Source of the DNA: Guillardia theta CCMP2712
Lineage: Eukaryota > Cryptophyceae > Pyrenomonadales > Geminigeraceae
Direction of reading: 5' to 3'
NCBI RefSeq assembly: GCF_000315625.1
Contig: NW_005434658.1
Coordinates: 707,447-771,446, forward strand
DNA length: 64,000 bases
The notes under the pieces were generated by a model that had not been told where the DNA came from, did not search any database, and saw only the letters and a program-made list of their open reading frames with translations. The position numbers and the translations under genes were made by a program. Each line of letters begins with the position of its first letter. Within the stretch, counting starts at the first letter, position 1. Shown piece after piece: positions 44,224 through 55,713 of this stretch.

Positions 44224-46452
44224 TCAAACCTTCTGGGCTGTCAGGTAGAGATTCAGTTCCACAAGGAATCGTTTCTTGTGCTTGACAGGAATGTTGTTGG
44301 GAATAGTGTCCTCCTCCTCCTCCTCGTGATCTCCTTCTCCATCTTTCGCCTTCCGCTCGGCCATCTGCTCAAACGACGGATGAGGAGCATCAGGTTGAAA
44401 GCAGAGGCGAGCTTAGACCTCCAAGAGCTCATCCTCCATCTCCTCCTCCTCCTCCTCCCCGCTCTTCTCTGCTCATCACGTCAGACTCGGAGCCCCAGGT
44501 ACCTCCGACTGCTCACCTTTCATGAACTGAGCGTACGCCTCTGAGAACTCCGTCCCGATGACCTGACGGCACGTGACCAGGAGCCAGGAGTCACGTGGGA
44601 CGCTACCGTCGTTGGCATGGCCAGAACGACAACGCCCAGGATGGCGGCGACTCCTCCTATCAAGTAGCCCAGCGGAGTTTCAGGGGTCTGCTAGCAGTGA
44701 GCTTTGCTGGGACATCAAGTTCCACTCACAATGTCTCCATCTGTGCTCGTCCACGTCGCAAACATACCGAACTCGTCAGCCGACAACAGGAGATAGTGGA
44801 AGGAGGGACTGAGGTAGGCGAGGAGGGGGGGAAAGGACGGGGGGAGAGGAGGGGGGAGAGAAGAGTGAGGAGTAGGAAGAATGGGAGGGAGGAGGGAGGG
44901 AGGGAGGGATATGGGAGAAAGGCAAGTGCCAGAGTTGCAACTCACATCCGATGGTTGTCATAGTCACCTGTACGCACAGGCATCATCGAGTTGCTTCCTC
45001 TACAAGTTTCACTCACCATCGACCACCACAAGGCGTTGGGGATCGAGTTGAACTGAGAGACGTTAGGCGGACTGGCTGATGACTTCCTGCACGAACCTGC
45101 GACCTCGTGCCGTCTCTCTTGATGCACAGGTTGCCGACGTCTGTACAGACTCCATCCGGCAGGCAGGCGGATGGGTCGGGGAAGCTAGAACGAGGAGGAA
45201 GGAAAGAAGTTCATGGGAGGAGGATGGAAAAGGGACAGGAGGGAAGTTGAGAAGGATGGGAGAGAGAAAGGGGGAAGGGAGAGGAGCGCAGGAGGGAGGA
45301 GGGAAACAGAGTGAGAGAGGTAAGGCATGAGATGAGGAATCACCTTGCGTTGGGAGCGAAGGATCGGTTGTCCGTTGCTGCGGACCTGTTGCTGTAGCCG
45401 ATGATGTGGACCGACGCAGATGTCAGCCACCCGACGGAGCCGTCGGCGAATGTGACGGCAGTGCAGTTGTTGTACGAATTTGACCCTCCTGACTGCAGTG
45501 ACGTGTCAGCCAAGGCTGGACGAGAGGGCTCTGTCGGGGTACTCACGCATTTGTACTCGATCAGGCAGATCTCGCCGTTCTCCACGGAGAAGATGAGACT
45601 CGCAGTCACGATCTGAATGAGGAAGATGACGAAGGAGATCGAGACTAGAAACCTCCAGCTCCTTCTGAACGTCCTCATGATCACTGCCAGCCCCTTCTGG
45701 TGCTTTCCCAGCTTGAGGAGCCGGAAGATTCGAGCAACTCGAACCACTCGGATGATGGCCAGACCTTTCCCACCTGAAGTGGCCGCTGCAAGCTCGATGT
45801 AGAAGGGAGCGATAGCAAGGAAATCAATGACATTCATGGGCACCATGGCAAACCTGAGCCTCGACCGCAAGTACTGAGACAAGCTCTCGTTCATGAAGCA
45901 GGAGTGTGGTGTAGGATGCAACAGAAGTCGAGCCCCATAGTCGAGAGTGAAGACGCTGATGCAGAACTCTTCGATCGAGGAGAACACGTGCGCTGAGTAT
46001 GTGAAGCCGGGGGTTCCTGTCAAGCAGGCTTGAGGAGCAGGATGAGTGTGAGAGAGTATGGTACCTGGCTCTGCTTCTGTGTAGAAGTTGGGTAGGGTAG
46101 AGACACAAAAGCTGACCGTCGACAGCAAGATCACAAAGGTTGCAAGAGTTGACCAGAGTCTCGCAATCAAGCTGGAGCCTGGGTTTTCAAACACTTGCCA
46201 GACAAGTAGTCTGTACTTGCGAAAGTATGAGACATGAGAGCTTCGGATGTTGAAGCATATCTGCTTGAAGGTTGCGTAGTCTGTCTTGTCGTCTTGTACG
46301 TAGTTCTCGATCACAATGTGATAATGGAACTGATCGAACACTTCATGGATGGCGCTGATCAACTCCTGCTTGTCAAGGAGACGGTCTCTGCGCACATCAT
46401 GCTTGATGAAGATGGACGACAGATATTCTTCGCTGGAGCAGTCAAACTTCAT
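44224..46452 (-). CDS. Voltage-gated K+ channel with N-terminal EF-hand, pore split by microexons
   Basis: The chosen ATG at 46452 gives MKFDCSSEEYLSSIF, followed by an EF-hand-like loop (DVRRDRLLDKQEL). S1 (ATFVILLSTVSFCVSTL), S2 (SSIEEFCISVFTLDYGARLL), S3 (PMNVIDFLAIAPFYIELA), S4 (IIRVVRVARIFRLLKLGKH, positive every third residue), S4-S5 and S5 (FLVSISFVIFLIQIVTASLI) follow in order. After an extracellular turret with Cys residues come NSIPNALWWSM (pore helix), VTMTTIG on a 22-nt exon (44946-44967), YGDI completed by an 11-nt exon (44730-44740), and S6 (YLIGGVAAILGVVVLAMPTT, 44607-44687). The filter is TTIGYGD, so K+ selectivity is expected. The tail VIGTEFSEAYAQFMK then an acidic linker ends LNLYLTAQKV at 44224. 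Turret and tail exon borders are approximate. Confidence 0.9.
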
Positions 46453-46663
46453 TCTTGCTGCTGATGTCCAGCACAAACTGCCCCGAGGTCCCCTCCTCTT
46501 CCTTCCCCCCCCCCTTCCCTCCCTCCTCCTTGTGCCCTTTGCGTGCCCTCTCCTCTCCTCCCACTTCTTCCCCTCTCCCTTGTTCGCTTCCTGTCCCGGC
46601 GCAGCTCCGCTTCACTTCACCTCCCCCTTTTCTCCCCTCCCCTGCATTGTGTGGGGGCTGGTG

Positions 46664-47831
46664 ATGAAAATAAAAAAACGTCAAGTCCAACGGCCATCAG
46701 CAAGGAATGCACCAGGCGCGATGAAGGAAGGACTGCTACACGCGCTTGTCAAGGAGGACGAGGACTTGGAGGCGAAGGAGCTCAAGAGGGTCCTCGTCAT
46801 CGAGACGGCCGAGATCGCTTCCAGGTGATAGTTCCCCGTCTGACACCTGAGGGCTATCAACTGAATCCTTGACTCCGACTCTTTATGCGCACTAGGTTAT
46901 GGGCGAGCATGGAGAAGGATGCGGAGGGAGTCCTCAGCCAGACTTCGATGCGTCTGGTCCTGGGGAAGAACTCCGGCCTTGCTGGGATAGCAGGCCTTCA
47001 AGATTCTTTGGCAGACTGGAACGAAGAAACTCCGATCACCTTTGAGATCCTCACGTCTCAGTACAAGAAGGTCCTCTGCAACACAGAGGATGTGATAGGT
47101 TGGGTTCCTCTGCACTGGGCAGCGTCCAAAGGAAGGGTAGCAGCGATCAAGGTGCTGCTCGAGCACGGTACGGGCGACCTTCATCTACCGCGCTTCTAAG
47201 CTGCCCATTTCCAGGAGGAGACGCCAACCACAAGACCTCGGATGGTGTGACCGCAGCCCACGAGGCGGCAAGGACAGGTCTCGATGTGCCTCTGGTCTAC
47301 GTGAGGTGTTGTCCTGGTTGTGATGGTGGCGGGCAGGCCGAGTCGACTGCCTTGAGATGCTGCATGAGTTCGGAGCGAACCTCGACATTGAGTCGGACAA
47401 CGGCAATCGACCCTCCCACTACGCTGCCAAGTACGGGCACGAGGCGGTCCTGCGCTTCCTCTACAAGAAAGTCGACTTCCATGTGAGGAGCGGGGCGGGA
47501 AGCTGCCTTGACCTGAGAGATTGTTAGGCTCCGAACAACATGGGATGGACGCCCTATCATTTCGCAGCCAGACACGGGAAAGCTGCTATAATCCGCCTTC
47601 TTGACATTTTAGTTCGTGTTTCTAGTCGTGACTTGACGGCCTTGAGATTCTGATCAGGATGGGTTCACTACTGCGCCAGACAAGTTGGGCAAGACAGCGA
47701 TGGACCTCGCCGTGGCCAACCACCACCAGGTCGGTTGTGTTCCTCTTTCAGCATACCTCTCACTACTGCGATAGGAAGTGGTGGATGCTCTTTCAGAGAA
47801 GAAACCTGAAGAAAATGAGGAGCAAGACTGA
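46664..47831 (+). CDS. Ankyrin-repeat protein, 7 exons, 284 residues
   Basis: Exons 46664-46824, 46896-47167, 47215-47277, 47337-47482, 47528-47611, 47658-47729 and 47775-47831 join in frame. After a basic start and a helical N-terminal part come ankyrin repeats: GWVPLHWAASKGRVAAIKVL, DGVTAAHEAARTG with RVDCLEMLHEFGANLDIESD, NRPSHYAAKYGHEAVLRFLY, GWTPYHFAARHGKAAIIRLL, GKTAMDLAVANHH. An acidic tail ends KKPEENEEQD. Ankyrin repeats bind partner proteins; no catalytic domain is attached, so the partner is unknown. Its 5' end lies 212 bp from the K+ channel start on the other strand, so the two are divergent. Confidence 0.88.
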
Positions 47832-48140
47832 GGGCTCTTGCCTTCGCGACATGAGAAGGTTTGGCATTCATTCACTCGATTCTGTTCGCAAGCTCACAAG
47901 CTTGTCAGGGTTCGACGTATCCAGACTTTTTCACGTCTACCAATCCGATGCAAGAGGAGGAATCGTGCCTGCAGACCAGCACTTTCAGAACTCTGTCTTG
48001 CTCCCCTCGACTCACTTGTCGCCTGCCCCTCTGCTGGTGCGCAAGTGTTTGAAACTTGCAATCACTGAATGATCAGAGAGCCTGGCTTTCCTTTCTGTCG
48101 AGGAAGTTTTCCGTTAACCGATGGCAGTGAAACGACTATC

Positions 48141-48890
48141 TCACTTACTTTGGTTCTCTTCGTTGGCCAGCGGCAGGTCAAGAGCTGCTTTCCACGTGTT
48201 GTCCAGAACAGCACCCTGTCTGTCTGCCTCCTCCATCTTGTCGAGGAGGACGAGGGTCGACCTCCGCTGGGTCTCGCCGCTGTCAGCTGCTCTCATGCGC
48301 CGTTCGGGCAAGTTGTACTGCAGCTTCATGAAGTAGAGATCGCTCCTTTTGAGCCCGAGGTCAGTCGTCAGGAGGTAGTTCACCACATCCGCATGGTTTC
48401 GGTCTGCGGCGCATCTGATCGCCCTCTTGCCATCGATGGTCTTTGCGTTCAAGGGAGATCCGCTCGCCACCAGCAGCCTCACCATCTTCAAGTTTCCATT
48501 CCATGCGGCGAAGTGAAGGGCCGTCCTCCCGTACTGTCATGCGGAAGTTACAACCAGATCACAAGAATCAAGGTCATCAGAAGAGGAAACACCGCAAGAA
48601 CATGTAGCACGATAGTGACAGAGGCTTACCCCATCGCACACAGACAAATCTGCATTCTCATGCAGCAAGTACGTCACGTGAGCCAGGTCGTCAGTTCTGG
48701 CCGCTTGCAGGATACCACCTTCCGTACACTGCTGTTCCATAACGTGACCTGATCGTTTTCTTGAGCGGATCCATCGCCATTCAGGTCTTTCTTCAGCCCA
48801 CGCACTCTGCGGAGCATCCGGATTGACTCTTGCGAGGTTGAATGCAACTGTAGGATTCTTCAGGTTAGATAGTGGATCCATCTGCACCAA
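48141..48890 (-). CDS. Ankyrin-repeat protein, 2 exons, 217 residues
   Basis: Exon 1 (48630-48890) includes WAEERPEWRWIRSRKRSGHV and the start of a repeat, GILQAARTDDLAHVTYLL then HENADLSVCDG. Exon 2 (48141-48533) continues YGRTALHFAAWNGNLKMVRL, LVASGSPLNAKTIDGKRAIR, CAADRNHADVVNYLL, then a helical tail (LVLLDKMEEADRQGAVLDN). Three ankyrin repeats are clear. The 96-bp intron removes a frame change. It converges on the 46664 ankyrin gene with 309 bp between stops; the two proteins are not obvious copies of each other. Confidence 0.85.
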
Positions 48891-50256
48891 ACTCTACCAT
48901 GTCTGCAATCTTGGCATGATCGCGCATCGCAACCTACATCATCCGCACCGCACAATGAGTAGCAGAGTCCAGGACTTTCATCAGCCCGCTCCTTCAGAAT
49001 AGGTAAGACTTCTCGAAGACAGCACGGCACTGGTTCGCGCCATCACAGCAAGCCATACATGGCGATATTCCATACAGCTCTCTTGTATTCCCATTCGGCC
49101 AGTGAGCCTCTGTTGTTAGCATCAGGAGTGTACGAAGAACAGCACGACATCATCAGGGCAACCAGCCATCACCTGTTTGCTCGCCACTGATCGCCTGCTC
49201 CTTCCTGCCTTTGACCACTCCATTTTTGTACACGCCAAGTCCTCCGCTAGTTGAGTAAAACTTGGGGGCGGGGGGTGGGCGGGCCCTATCGGATGATCGG
49301 ATCGGACGCCGTCGGAGTCGGGCCACGCCGCGCCGGGTTTGAGGCTAGATGATACTACTCAGTGACAGCTGAGCAAACCCGGAAGTATGACTGCGGTCCC
49401 GGACACTGTTCTTTTGTTGGTAGTAAATTTCCACGCTTGTTACTACGGTTCCGGCTGAGCGTTTTCGAACTAATATTTCGGGGTGGATTCGAAATTTTCA
49501 AGTTCTCCAAGCGCACATTGCCAAATCACCAACAGGCATGAACTTAAGCACAATTAACCCCAAAGGCCCCGTGCCACGTGCTGCGTCTAGACAAGTCGAC
49601 GAGTCATCAACTGCCGCAGGCCTAGTTATAAACGGCGTCCACAAAGATACCGTCAGGCAACCTCTTGCTGCAGTGCCGGTACCGTAGTACAGCCGGTGGG
49701 TTGCACTTGTCTCAGTAGTACCGTAGAATCGGGCAGGGCAGGGGGGTGAGGGTAGTAGGGGCTACAGTCAAAATGAGATTCCTTTATGCCGACTTCCCAC
49801 CCCACCCCCATCAGATACTTGTAAGATTTGCTGCCACCCCGGAAACTTCCTCATTATTCTAGTCGATGCACCCCGTACTCGCACTACCCTGTTACTCACC
49901 GGGCTACGGTAGTACCTTAAATCCGGCAACGGGAGATCCCTTTAAATGTACGATCATCACTTAAGAGTCACGGTACCTCGAGGTTGTACAAGTACGAAAT
50001 CACATAGTTTCGAACCCTCAGGGGTTCAACTTGATGCGAAATGTATCATTTTCGAAGACGCTGGGTTTCAAGCTCAGGGGACATTGTAAAACGACTGGCG
50101 ACCGCATAACGAAAGGAAGATTTTTGGGTTGAGATCTCCTGAGAGAACGACGGGAAGGGAAAGGAACAGGACCAGAGCGGAGAACACAATCGAAGAGCAG
50201 AAGAAGTCCTGTCAAGTTTTCCTCCACCATCGTTCGCAAACATCTTTCTTCACAGA
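48891..50256. other. Spacer with GC island and CCCCTACC/GGGGTAGG motif
   Basis: 48900-49250 is of ordinary composition. 49260-49730 is GC-rich with GCCGGTACCGTAGTAC-type words. 49738-49780 is G-rich repeat and 49795-49900 C-rich. 49950-50250 is upstream of the PAS gene. No gene seen. Confidence 0.55.
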
Positions 50257-51248
50257 ATGGTTGAAACAAGGCACAAGGAGAAATCTCCTCCCGAAGCGAT
50301 CAAGAAAGAGTGCGAGCTCCAGTCTCCCCTCAACAGGCTGAAGAATGTTCGTGAAAATGTTGCTGATTCATCCCGCTGCCGTCTGACATCTTGAGCAGGA
50401 CAGCGCCGTTCGTTTCTCAATGCCCTACAACGAAGCTCTTCAACCAAGTTTCGAAGCACGGGTCATCACAGAAGCTAGCCACCCCTTCAGGATAGTCCAC
50501 GTCAACCCATCCTGGATGTCACTGTGCGGATTCACCGAGGAGGAGGCGGTCGGAAAGACTCTCTCCATTATTCAGGGGCCTGCGACGGACTTCGATGCCA
50601 TTCAGGAGCTGGAGAAAAACGTCAATAGCTGCCGGTATGCGGCAACGATCCTGCTCAACTACAAGAAAGGAGGAGAGCCCTTCGTAAACTTCCTGCAAGT
50701 GAGCTTCTCCTCCATTTCCTCTACCACATCACCACCTCCTCAACCACTACCACCACCACCACCTAAACCCCTGCCCTCTTACACACTGACGTTCTGCTTT
50801 GCAGACGATCCCACTGGTCAACGAGGACGGGGCTATCACGCACTTCCTGGGGATCTTAGAGGATCTGAGGCTGATCGACTTGAAGAAAGGCAGCAGGAGC
50901 CTTGCAGGGAAGCGAGCAAGACAAGAAAACATGTCCATGAGCATTGAGCGACTCGTCATCTCCGATGTATGCACGAGCATTTACTGTGAGAACCTGCCCT
51001 CACATGTCATGCAGGAACGGTCCCATAGGAAGCAGGAGGAGGAGGAGGAGGAGGAGGAGGAGGAGGAGGAGGAGAAGCGATTCCAGAGGAGACGGTTCTC
51101 CGACAGTTCCCTCATGAATGCGAGTGAGAGAGAATCTCTCGAGGGAAAGATGGCGGCCGATGACAGTGAGACCCAAGACTCTTTCGACTCCTTCGACTTG
51201 GACGAGAAGCCGGAGGGCACAGACTTCTGCTGGCTCAGCATGATCTAG
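50257..51248 (+). CDS. LOV-like PAS-domain protein lacking the photoactive cysteine
   Basis: Exons 50257-50346, 50399-50698 and 50805-51248 join in phase 0; a 48-bp in-frame stretch at about 50970-51016 may also be an intron. The PAS core reads FRIVHVNPSWMSLCGFTEEE, AVGKTLSIIQGPATD, AATILLNYKKGGEPFVNFLQ, TIPLVNEDGAITHFLGILED. The NYKKGGEPFVNFLQ and GPATD elements are those of LOV photoreceptor domains, but the GRNCRFLQG cysteine site reads GKTLSIIQG, so the flavin-cysteinyl photocycle is not possible. The C-terminal part has a poly-Glu run and Ser-rich text (RRRFSDSSLMNASE, SFDSFDLDEKPEG) with no catalytic domain. It may be a redox, ligand or dimerisation sensor. The next gene (TYW1) converges, 110 bp between stops. 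Confidence 0.82.
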
Positions 51249-51358
51249 CAGCATGATCTTGCATTCCTCGTCCTCCTTCTTCCATGTAAATGAACGCACA
51301 CCAACACCAACACCATTGTTCTTGTACTCGATTTCACTTCTGCGCTACCATTGCACTC

Positions 51359-54300
51359 TCATCGCATTGAGCTGGGAGTGTCGGGCCTGCTCGACATGGG
51401 GGTCGACGTGCGAGAATCTCCTTTCCTGTAGTGAATTTCCGCTGGATCAAACCCTCCGTCTCCTGTCATATCATCCCCATCAATTCCTCACCATCCCCCG
51501 GAAGACTCCTCCCCCTCCCTCCTTCTTCTCCTCGCCCTCCTTCCCATCACTCGCCCTCCTCGCTCCCCTCCTCGCTCTCCTCCTCGCTCTCCTCCTCGTT
51601 CTCCTCCTCGCTTGCAGTTTGCTCGTTCCATTTCTCTCTTTGCTCACACAAATCTCTCCTCTCACCTGGAATCCCCCGCCCGTAGACCGCCCACTCAGGC
51701 GTCTTGGTCATGTAGTCCTACCGAATGATGTAAGACAGGAGGATTGAAACATTGAGAAGAAGAGGAGGAAGAATAGAGGCAGGCAGGCAAGAACGAAGCA
51801 AGGAAGCTGTGTGCCGTGGACAAGGAGGAGAAGGAAGAGAAGGAGGATGAGGGGCAAGAGGAGGAGAACGAGAAGTACCAAGGAGGTGAATGGCTGGCCA
51901 CTACGAACCAACTCAAAAAACTTGGGATAGTCAATCCATGTGTACCAATCTGAACCCCTGCAGACGATTTTCAGCAAGCAGCACCCCTTGCAACATTCGT
52001 GTTCTTATGATCGCTTCAACTCAGTGTGCGTATCGACCCTCCATGACAATCTCCTTCTCATTCCTTGCCTCACCTCTTGAACTTCTTGTTTGCCAACAGG
52101 ATGGCGCAGGAGTGAGCATGCTCAGAAGCAATCTCTACAGCATCAAGAGTGAGGCCCGTCAAATCTCTTCCCTCCCTTCCTCACCATATTCGTCGTCGAC
52201 CATCTTACAAATTTGCGAAGCAAAACTTACGACTTCAGCATGCCAAGGTACGTTGCTCATGCCAAGCTAAGCAAAACTGTCACAGAGGACTAGCAGGGCG
52301 GATAACAGAAGACGTAGGAGCAGGAGGAAGGAGGCAGGAGGCAGGCAAACATCAGACCTGGGGCTTCTTGCCTCCAGTGAAGGTTACACCCTTGATCTCA
52401 ACAAAGTCTAGCGCAAGTCTCAGAGACGACACAAGGAGAAGCTGAGAACAGCAACCTGGCCTCCCCCTACGGATCAAGTTGGCGTATCCCTCAACCTGCC
52501 TCGCTCTGTGACATGCGCAAACTTGACAGGTCTCAATCACCTCCGACATGTTGAACGACTTCACGAGCGTCAGTCGGAAGACTGTGCGCTGGCCCTTCCG
52601 GTCGAGGATGTCAATGCACCTGATGGAACCCTTTAGCAGCTTCAAGGAAGAGGAGGAGACCAGAAGAGGGGCGGGAGAGGAGAGGGGAAGAGGAGGAGAG
52701 AAGGAAGGGGAGGAGAGTTTGATGAAACGATCCAGGTGGACGTTGGAGAGCAAGAGAGAGAGAAGGAGAAAGCCTCACTCTAGGAATCTCTCCCAGAAGT
52801 CGCTGAAGAGAGGGCGATCGACGGCTTTCAGCTCCTCGGCATTGGAGGCGTCGATAGAGACGTAGAGCTGAGTGCAGGGAACAAGGTTTTCCATCTGGGA
52901 AGGAAACTGAGCGTTGGAGACGAGGAACGTGCTGATGCTCTGCTCGTGGAGAAGGTTGATGAACCTGAAGACATTCAGATCAGCTCAACAGACCGGAATG
53001 AGCAGGAGGAGCGGGGGGAAGAGCGGCAGGCCGGAGCGGAGGAAAGCACGAAGGATTGAGGTCTCGGGAGCAGAGGAGGAGTCAAGAGATGGGACGGAAG
53101 AAAGAGGACACTGTCACACTTGTTGATATGTGGGTAGATGATCGGCTCCCCGACGAGAGATAGAGCGCAATGCCTGCAAGACTGGGGTCAGGAGGTGATG
53201 GGGAGAGAAAAGGAAAAGACCTGACTGTGTCCGCCTCCTCCAACCTCTCGGGAATGACGCCCGGCAGTCCTCGCATCTCCTTGATCATGGCCCTGTGCTT
53301 CGACACGAACCCGTCGACGAGGAACTGCTAAGCCGTCATGGCAGTCGCAACACAGCAGAAGAGACCTGAGGGTCGTCCGTCTCCCACCTCCAGCTCGTCC
53401 CCACGGGATTCTTGTGGTGCCGCCAGCAGAACACGCACTTGTTGGCGCACGCCAAGGAAGGTGTCGCCTCCATGCACTGGTAGCTGGCGATCCCGTAGAA
53501 AGTGTGCTTGTAACACCCTCCTCTTCCTCGCAGCATCGACTTGGTCCACCTGCACAGCTTGACCCCGCTGTGGCTGCCTACGAGCTTGTAGCCTTGCTTC
53601 GTCAAGCTCGCCTCTAGCGACGGGTTCAGCATTTTCTTCGGCTTCCCGCGGAGCGTCACCACCCCCTCCTTCTCCTCCTTCCCTCTCGACGCAATCTTCC
53701 CCAGGTCCTCCAGGTCCTCCAGGTCGGCCTTCGAGCCGCACGTCCCTCCCTCCTCACCCTGCAGCATGTCGTCGAGGTCGTCTTCCTCCTGCGCACTCGA
53801 TGTCGACTCCTCGTCGCTGTCCTCCTGGATGAACTGAACGGAATTCCCCATGAGCCTTGCTCCCTGGGACACCCACAGCGAGTCCTTCCACGACCCGAAG
53901 ATGGAGGGCGAGTAGTCGTCCTCCTCCCCTCGAGCACATACCCTCTTGCCCCCCAGCGCCACAAGACGATCGTCCAAGTCCCGCGCGGCCTTGCAGAAGT
54001 TGGCGGCGTACTCACTGTTTCCAAGTCCGAAGACTGTGAACTTGACGTTGTTGAAGTCTAGCTCGAGCTTGCAGCTGTCCTGCTGCAGCCAAGAGAAGAA
54101 GCTGCTGCAGGAGGGTGGGGGGGTGCCGTCGGTCCAGGTTGACGTGATGAACACAAACACGGGGGAGCTGTCGAGGGCATGCCGAGCTTTCTCTAAGAAG
54201 TCTGGGGAAGCAAGGCTGATGATGCCTACCTTGAACCCCTTCTCGCTCGCGTCCTCGTACAGGTCCTTGGCAAAGTTCTCTGCATTCCCTGTCTGAGAGC

Positions 54301-54811
54301 CATAGCAGATAATCATCGTCCCTTCCGCAGATCGTTCGTTCCCGTGCTTGCTCTTCTCCTCCTGCGCATTCTTTTTTGGCACTCTTTGCGGCAGGAGGCC
54401 GGCTTTCTTCATCCTGATGTACTCCTTCTTGGGTAGCCCGAGATTGCGGCTACGAGCTGCGTTCTCCCCACTGCTCTGCTCCTGGCACGCGCACGCATGG
54501 CTCTCCTCACCATTGCTGCTTTGACAGCATCCTCTCTCTTCCACACGTTCCGGTGCTTGACCTCTGTCCTCCTTGGGCTCAACCTCCTGCTGCTTCTCCT
54601 CTTCGCCCAGGAACGGCGCCATTGCCTCGGGGGTGAGCATGTCGCCGATCGCATTTAGAACGTCCTCCCTCGACGAGGAGTCTGCCTGCTTGAGAGAGCG
54701 TTCCTGCGCTGCCTTCTCCTCCTCCTCTCTCCTCCTCCTCCTCCTCTCCATCATCAGAACCATGGCTGCTGCCCCAGTGGCTAGGAGTAGGAGCTTCACT
54801 TGACTCTGCAT
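51359..54811 (-). CDS. TYW1: TYW1, tRNA 4-demethylwyosine synthase, about 12 exons
   Basis: Makes the tricyclic core of wybutosine at position 37 of tRNA-Phe from N1-methylguanosine and pyruvate. Exon 1 (53366-54811) starts with a short hydrophobic anchor (LLLLATGAAAMVLMM) and basic stop, then a flavodoxin domain (MIICYGSQTGNAENFAKDLY, TSTWTDGTPPP, FTVFGLGNSEYAANFCKAA), and the radical-SAM cluster CANKCVFCWRH. Exons 53221-53327, 53120-53173 and 52779-52964 give MIKEMRGLPGVIPERLEEA, HCALSLVGEPIIYPHIN, STFLVSNAQFPSQME, LYVSIDASNAEELK, DRPLFSDFWERFLE. Later exons give QRTVFRLTLVKSFNMSE, DFVEIKGVTFTGG, GMSNVPWHAEV, YEIASEHAHSCAILL, DWYTWIDYPKFFEL, YMTKTPEWAVYGRGIPG and a Ser/Thr-rich end at 51359. 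One junction (about 52640-52779) could not be put in frame with canonical sites. Confidence 0.93.
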
Positions 54812-55713
54812 GGCGGTGAGGTGGGAGAACGAGACTGCAAGAGGTAAGTCAGAAAGTAACTATTACCCCTCAAATGGAAGTATAAAGTACCGGTATTGAA
54901 TACACACATGGAACTATTGAAAGCAAGATGTATTTCCCCTAAATGTACTTTGTAAATTTGAAATTTATCAATTAAATATTTATCTAGTTTGCTTTTTCCA
55001 TGGTTCGATTTCGGGCGCAAAGAATCGTTCTGCCGGTATGAGGGGCACGTGCTAAAACTCAATTACCTCCCCGATGTTTTGAAATACCCCTTGACGACCA
55101 CCCATTCTGAGAACTACCCCACCCATCTGTTGTTAAATTTCTCTCAGATCACCCTCTAAATACCTCTAAATACTACCGGTGATCACAGTTCTTTGTTCAC
55201 ATACCTACCCACCTTTGGCTGTACCCCACCCAGCCGAAATAGAGTAGAGCCTCCCCGATTGACAACGGACAATGAAAGAGAGGGTAGGAAGGGCATGGCT
55301 GAAAGGGATGGTGATGGAAACAAGAGCAGAGATGTCAAGGAGAGCAGAAATATGAGAGAGAAAGGTGAAGAGAAGTGACCGGTAAGGTGGGAGTTGATTG
55401 AGACACAGTGAAACAAGTACGAATAGTTACAGAGGATTGTTGTTTCAGTCAACAAGCGGGTTCAAGGATGATTGAGAGGAGCAAGCAAGATATTGACAGT
55501 GGCTAGTAGAATGAGAGAGGAAGGAGAGTGGGTATGACTAGGTGATTGAGAATAAGATGTTTCCAAAGAATCGAGGGAAAGAATGTTTTACTGAAGGTGA
55601 ATATACCTGTGATTAGAACCCACTGAGAGAATGGTGTAGAAAGATGCTGCTCATTTCTTCTGTTCGCTTTACCCATTCGATGGCCCACTGAGTCCATATT
55701 TTTGAACTTGCAG
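54812..55713. other. Spacer with AT-rich and CCCC-rich DNA
   Basis: 54840-55010 is AT-rich, upstream of TYW1 and likely to contain its promoter. 55040-55240 has short CCCC(T/A)ACC words. 55250-55700 is purine-leaning without a recognisable gene, though 5' exons of the following gene may lie there. Confidence 0.5.
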
